A DNA stretch of 8,251 bases, from assembly GCA_017511325.1 (NCBI GenBank), contig JAFWKS010000462.1:1-8251 (forward strand). The letters run 5' to 3'. This document shows positions 6,097 through 8,251 of this stretch, piece by piece. The position numbers were made by a program, and so were the translations under genes. Under the pieces are notes generated by a model. It was not told where the DNA came from. It did not search any database and was given only the letters and a program-made list of their open reading frames with translations. This stretch comes from Erysipelotrichaceae bacterium. GTDB lineage: Bacteria; Bacillota_I; Bacilli_A; Erysipelotrichales; Erysipelotrichaceae. The stretch's first letter is position 1, and every line of letters begins with the position of its first letter.

Positions 6097-6855
6097 TTAG
6101 AAGCTGTGGCCTCCGCCACCGCCGGAAGAGCCACCGCCTCCTCCGCCTCCGCCGCCACCGCCGGAGTAGCTCCCACCGCCTCCGCCGCCACTGGATTCGA
6201 CATGGCGGCTTCTGCGTGAGCTTGTCAGCATCTTTGAGATGATGCCTACACTTATGCCCGTGCTCATGGCTTTAGCCATCGTATCGGCAGATGCTACTGC
6301 TTCTTTTCTTTGAATGAGCAGGAAGATGAAATTGCCCAGCAAAGCCAAAACAAGGGCTATCAGGACGTTGGAAATATACTTCATAGGCTGAGATATCACG
6401 CCGCCTTCAAGCAGCGTCTGAGCCTGATCAAATACGTGGTAGGCGCAATCATAGTATTCGCCTTTAGAAGCATAACGGTAAACATTGTCGGTTATCGTGT
6501 TGGCATAAGGCTTGTTTATGATACGATAGATAGCTCCATCACAGAAGATCCAGATATTCCTTCTGCCCATATCAATGACAAACAGCATGCCGCTTTCTTT
6601 GCCAAAGAGTTCCCGATACTTGCTTTTGGTATATGAATCGGTAGATGTATACTGGGATACTGTGACAAAACCGACATTGCCGTATTTTCTGATCTCTTCC
6701 ATCTTTGTACGAAGCATATTCTCTTCGCTCGTTGTAAGCAGATCTTCTTCATCATCGATGACGATACGGTAATCGTTTGCAGCACTTACTCTAAAAGGCA
6801 CAAGAAGCAGACACAGGAAGGAAACGATGATCAGTATTCTAACTTTCTTTGACAC
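6097..6855 (-). CDS. TPM-domain (YgcG-like) membrane-anchored protein with glycine-rich tail
   Basis: 252 residues from the GTG at 6853-6855, chosen because AAGGAGGT stands 7 bases upstream; a longer reading from 6912 has no such site. Order: signal peptide (about 1-25, cleavage near 'FRVSA-AND'); TPM domain (about 28-150, with 'VIDDEEDLLTTSEENMLRTK', 'NVGFVTVSQYT', 'GMLFVIDMGRRNIWI'); membrane segment (about 161-181, 'ISNVLIALVLALLGNFIFLL'); basic linker; then a glycine-rich tail (223-252) ending in GHSF, as is common in this family. TPM domains are named after TLP18.3, Psb32 and MOLO-1 and are linked to photosystem repair or receptor modulation in some members; the bacterial role of this type is not settled. 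The start overlaps the end of the zinc-ribbon gene by 17 bases, so the two are cotranscribed and probably act together at the envelope. C-terminal codons are low complexity and G+C-rich (6109-6193). Confidence 0.85.
   Translation of the reverse strand: MSKKVRILIIVSFLCLLLVPFRVSAANDYRIVIDDEEDLLTTSEENMLRTKMEEIRKYGNVGFVTVSQYTSTDSYTKSKYRELFGKESGMLFVIDMGRRNIWIFCDGAIYRIINKPYANTITDNVYRYASKGEYYDCAYHVFDQAQTLLEGGVISQPMKYISNVLIALVLALLGNFIFLLIQRKEAVASADTMAKAMSTGISVGIISKMLTSSRRSRHVESSGGGGGGSYSGGGGGGGGGGGSSGGGGGHSF
6109..6193 (-). repeat. Glycine-codon low-complexity tract in the TPM gene
   Basis: A run of GGC/GGA/GGT codons with scattered Ser and Tyr encodes the glycine-rich tail. It is much richer in G+C than its surroundings and is likely to vary in length between strains through slippage. 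Confidence 0.8.
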
Positions 6856-8251
6856 TGTCGTTACCTCCTTTTCTTGTATAGAATGACGGGAGCGGTCTTG
6901 TGGAAGTCTCATTGAAACGTCCGATCAGATCCATAGCCATGATCGAGGCGGCAAAAAGACTGATCAAAGAACCAAGATAATACCACCAGTCCTGAACAGG
7001 AGCTGCACAGGCGATGGTGAAACTGTAAATTATCGCCCCGAAAGTTATGATGGCAATAAAGAACGAACGTTTCTTTCTTAAATGCCTTGTAATATTAAGT
7101 GTCTTGACGAAACTGAACAGTTCAAGCACAAGGACCAGGAAAGTCATGGCCATGGCACCATCCTGTGATACCAGCAGATCAAACAGTTCGCCCATCATGA
7201 TCATCGACATCAGCATGATCCCGATGATCGTTCCAAGTACGACAAACATGATCATTGAAATATTGCCGACTTTGCGGTTTCTGATCCGGGCTCTGGCCTT
7301 GTCTGACATCTTGATATCATCGACTTCATTGATCAGATAGCCTTTGTCGAAGACATGGTTTTCTCTGTCTCTTATCTCTTTCAATTCCTTGCGGTATCTC
7401 ACTGATACCAGATATGCCAACAAGGCTGAGAACCACAAGACAAATCTTGAGGTCACTGAAACAAACAGTGTCAGCAGCACAAACAAGACAGCTGCCGCAG
7501 CCAAGGAGTACGTCATGAACTTCTTTGTATCGACAGGCAGATCGATATGGATCTTTCCGCTCTGACCGTTCACTACTGCATAGGCGACACGGTCGTTCTT
7601 TTTCCAGGTCAAGAACCATACCGGCAAAAAGATCGTATCCTGTCTGTCATAATGGGTCTGCAGAAACTCCTGGCGTTTCTTCTTGTTTGGAAGATCCAGG
7701 GTTATACTGCCAAAACTGTCGGCAATATCTTCAAAAGCCATATCGGTAGCTTTTTCCAATACTTCATCTCTGTATACCTCCGCTTCAACATTAGGTGAAT
7801 CGGCATACATGCCGGCCAGATAGCCAGGCTTGTATTCGACGATATCTTTCTTGTTGAACGGAGCGATCTTTTCGGCAATCGTATCATCAAAGTTACGTGA
7901 AGCATCATAAGGAACACCATAGAGACCGTCATTATGTACATGAGCCCTGAGCTTGTATTCCTCATAGTAGTCATATCTTCCTGACGTATATGACTTGTAG
8001 CCTTCCAGATCAAAATCATCTTTTCTGAAGCTGATCTGATACATCCAGTAAGGAATGTAGAAAGGACGGAAACGGTCGATGAATTCAGCATCCTTGAATT
8101 CACTAGGAACGTAGGCCTTCCTTTCAAGAGCCTTCTTGTAGATATTCTTGCATTCAGTCTTGCTGATCCTGAAAGGAATGATATATTTAGGTCTCTTTAT
8201 TCCGGAGATCTGTCCTTCCAGTATCGCCTCACTTCCGCAATAGCTGCAATA
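6839..8251 (-). CDS. Zinc-ribbon multispanning membrane protein (TFIIB-type zinc-ribbon family), N-terminus outside the window
   Basis: The frame is open from the right edge (8251) for 470 codons; the true start is off the window. The visible protein begins 'YCSYCGSEAIL', which is the second CxxC half of a zinc ribbon; the first half must lie upstream. A soluble region follows (about 10-240) containing the hallmark 'LPVWFLTWKKNDRVAYAVVNGQSGKI', close to the 'LPVWL.......NGQTGK' seen in Firmicutes proteins labelled TFIIB-type zinc ribbon or, wrongly, superfamily II helicase. After it come about six membrane segments (near 246-266, 268-284, 331-353, 368-384, 396-417, 423-441), with a charged cytoplasmic loop between the second and third. 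The function is unknown. It overlaps the TPM gene by 17 bases, a pairing common in Firmicutes. An internal ATG at 8044 is not the start, since coding sequence with a conserved zinc motif continues upstream. Confidence 0.82.
   Translation of the reverse strand, partial: YCSYCGSEAILEGQISGIKRPKYIIPFRISKTECKNIYKKALERKAYVPSEFKDAEFIDRFRPFYIPYWMYQISFRKDDFDLEGYKSYTSGRYDYYEEYKLRAHVHNDGLYGVPYDASRNFDDTIAEKIAPFNKKDIVEYKPGYLAGMYADSPNVEAEVYRDEVLEKATDMAFEDIADSFGSITLDLPNKKKRQEFLQTHYDRQDTIFLPVWFLTWKKNDRVAYAVVNGQSGKIHIDLPVDTKKFMTYSLAAAAVLFVLLTLFVSVTSRFVLWFSALLAYLVSVRYRKELKEIRDRENHVFDKGYLINEVDDIKMSDKARARIRNRKVGNISMIMFVVLGTIIGIMLMSMIMMGELFDLLVSQDGAMAMTFLVLVLELFSFVKTLNITRHLRKKRSFFIAIITFGAIIYSFTIACAAPVQDWWYYLGSLISLFAASIMAMDLIGRFNETSTRPLPSFYTRKGGNDSVKES
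6863..6870 (-). promoter_or_regulatory. Ribosome binding site deciding the GTG start of the TPM gene
   Basis: AAGGAGGT on the minus strand lies inside the end of the zinc-ribbon gene, 7 bases before the GTG at 6853-6855. It is a near-perfect match to the 16S anti-Shine-Dalgarno sequence. Confidence 0.85.

Noticed and set aside
5911..6219. Plus-strand frame with an Ala/Thr/Ser-rich end opposite the TPM gene
   Set aside because: Its composition is the mirror of the glycine codons of the TPM tail, which is a well-supported gene on the minus strand.
1..8251. Very frequent GATC, GATCGAT and ATCATC words across the window
   Set aside because: They follow from common Asp/Glu-Ile codons (GAT, ATC) in the minus-strand genes; no ordered spacing that would suggest an origin, array or binding-site cluster was seen.
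1..8251. CRISPR array, tRNA, rRNA, insertion sequence or phage attachment site
   Set aside because: I saw no regularly spaced repeats, cloverleaf, transposase motif or direct repeat flanking any gene.

Overview
The window (8,251 bases, moderate G+C) looks like a chromosomal piece of a low-to-moderate G+C Bacillota (Firmicutes) genome. Support for this is the strong AGGAGG-type ribosome binding sites, tightly packed operons, a PilM-PilN-PilO type IV pilus set of the Gram-positive kind, and a zinc-ribbon/TPM membrane gene pair typical of Firmicutes. An Erysipelotrichia-like origin is possible but is only a guess. Every gene I can support is on the minus strand, so the gene order below runs from high to low coordinates.

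Right part (6097-8251): a zinc-ribbon multispanning membrane protein, cut by the window edge, overlaps by 17 bases a secreted, membrane-anchored TPM-domain protein with a glycine-rich tail. About 200 bases after the TPM gene stands a factor-independent terminator (5856-5890). The 510-base gap 5587-6096 holds this terminator, several small inverted repeats, a long frame interrupted only by TGA codons, and an extended -10 promoter directly before the pilus genes.

Centre (518-5586): a tight six-gene type IV pilus operon, ordered pilin-like gene, pilD (prepilin peptidase), pilM, pilN, pilO, pilB (assembly ATPase). Spacings run from a 4-base overlap to 11 bases, and two ribosome binding sites sit on the previous stop codon. 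The operon ends in a clear terminator (465-503). Left part (1-347): a promoter, a ribosome binding site and the first 99 codons of pilT, the retraction ATPase, which therefore appears to be a separate transcription unit. No pilC (inner-membrane platform) gene or canonical major pilin is in the window; pilC may lie beyond pilT.

Together these genes would build and retract a pilus. PilD processes prepilins, PilM-PilN-PilO form the inner-membrane alignment complex, PilB drives extension and PilT retraction. The most striking observation is that pilB carries one in-frame TGA (1436-1438) inside an otherwise full-length 558-residue frame with all downstream catalytic motifs intact. The system is therefore freshly broken, uses readthrough or recoding, or carries a base error. 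The second notable item is the pilin-like first gene, with a non-canonical leader (Arg where the -1 Gly should be), a cysteine cluster, and almost no room for a 5' leader.
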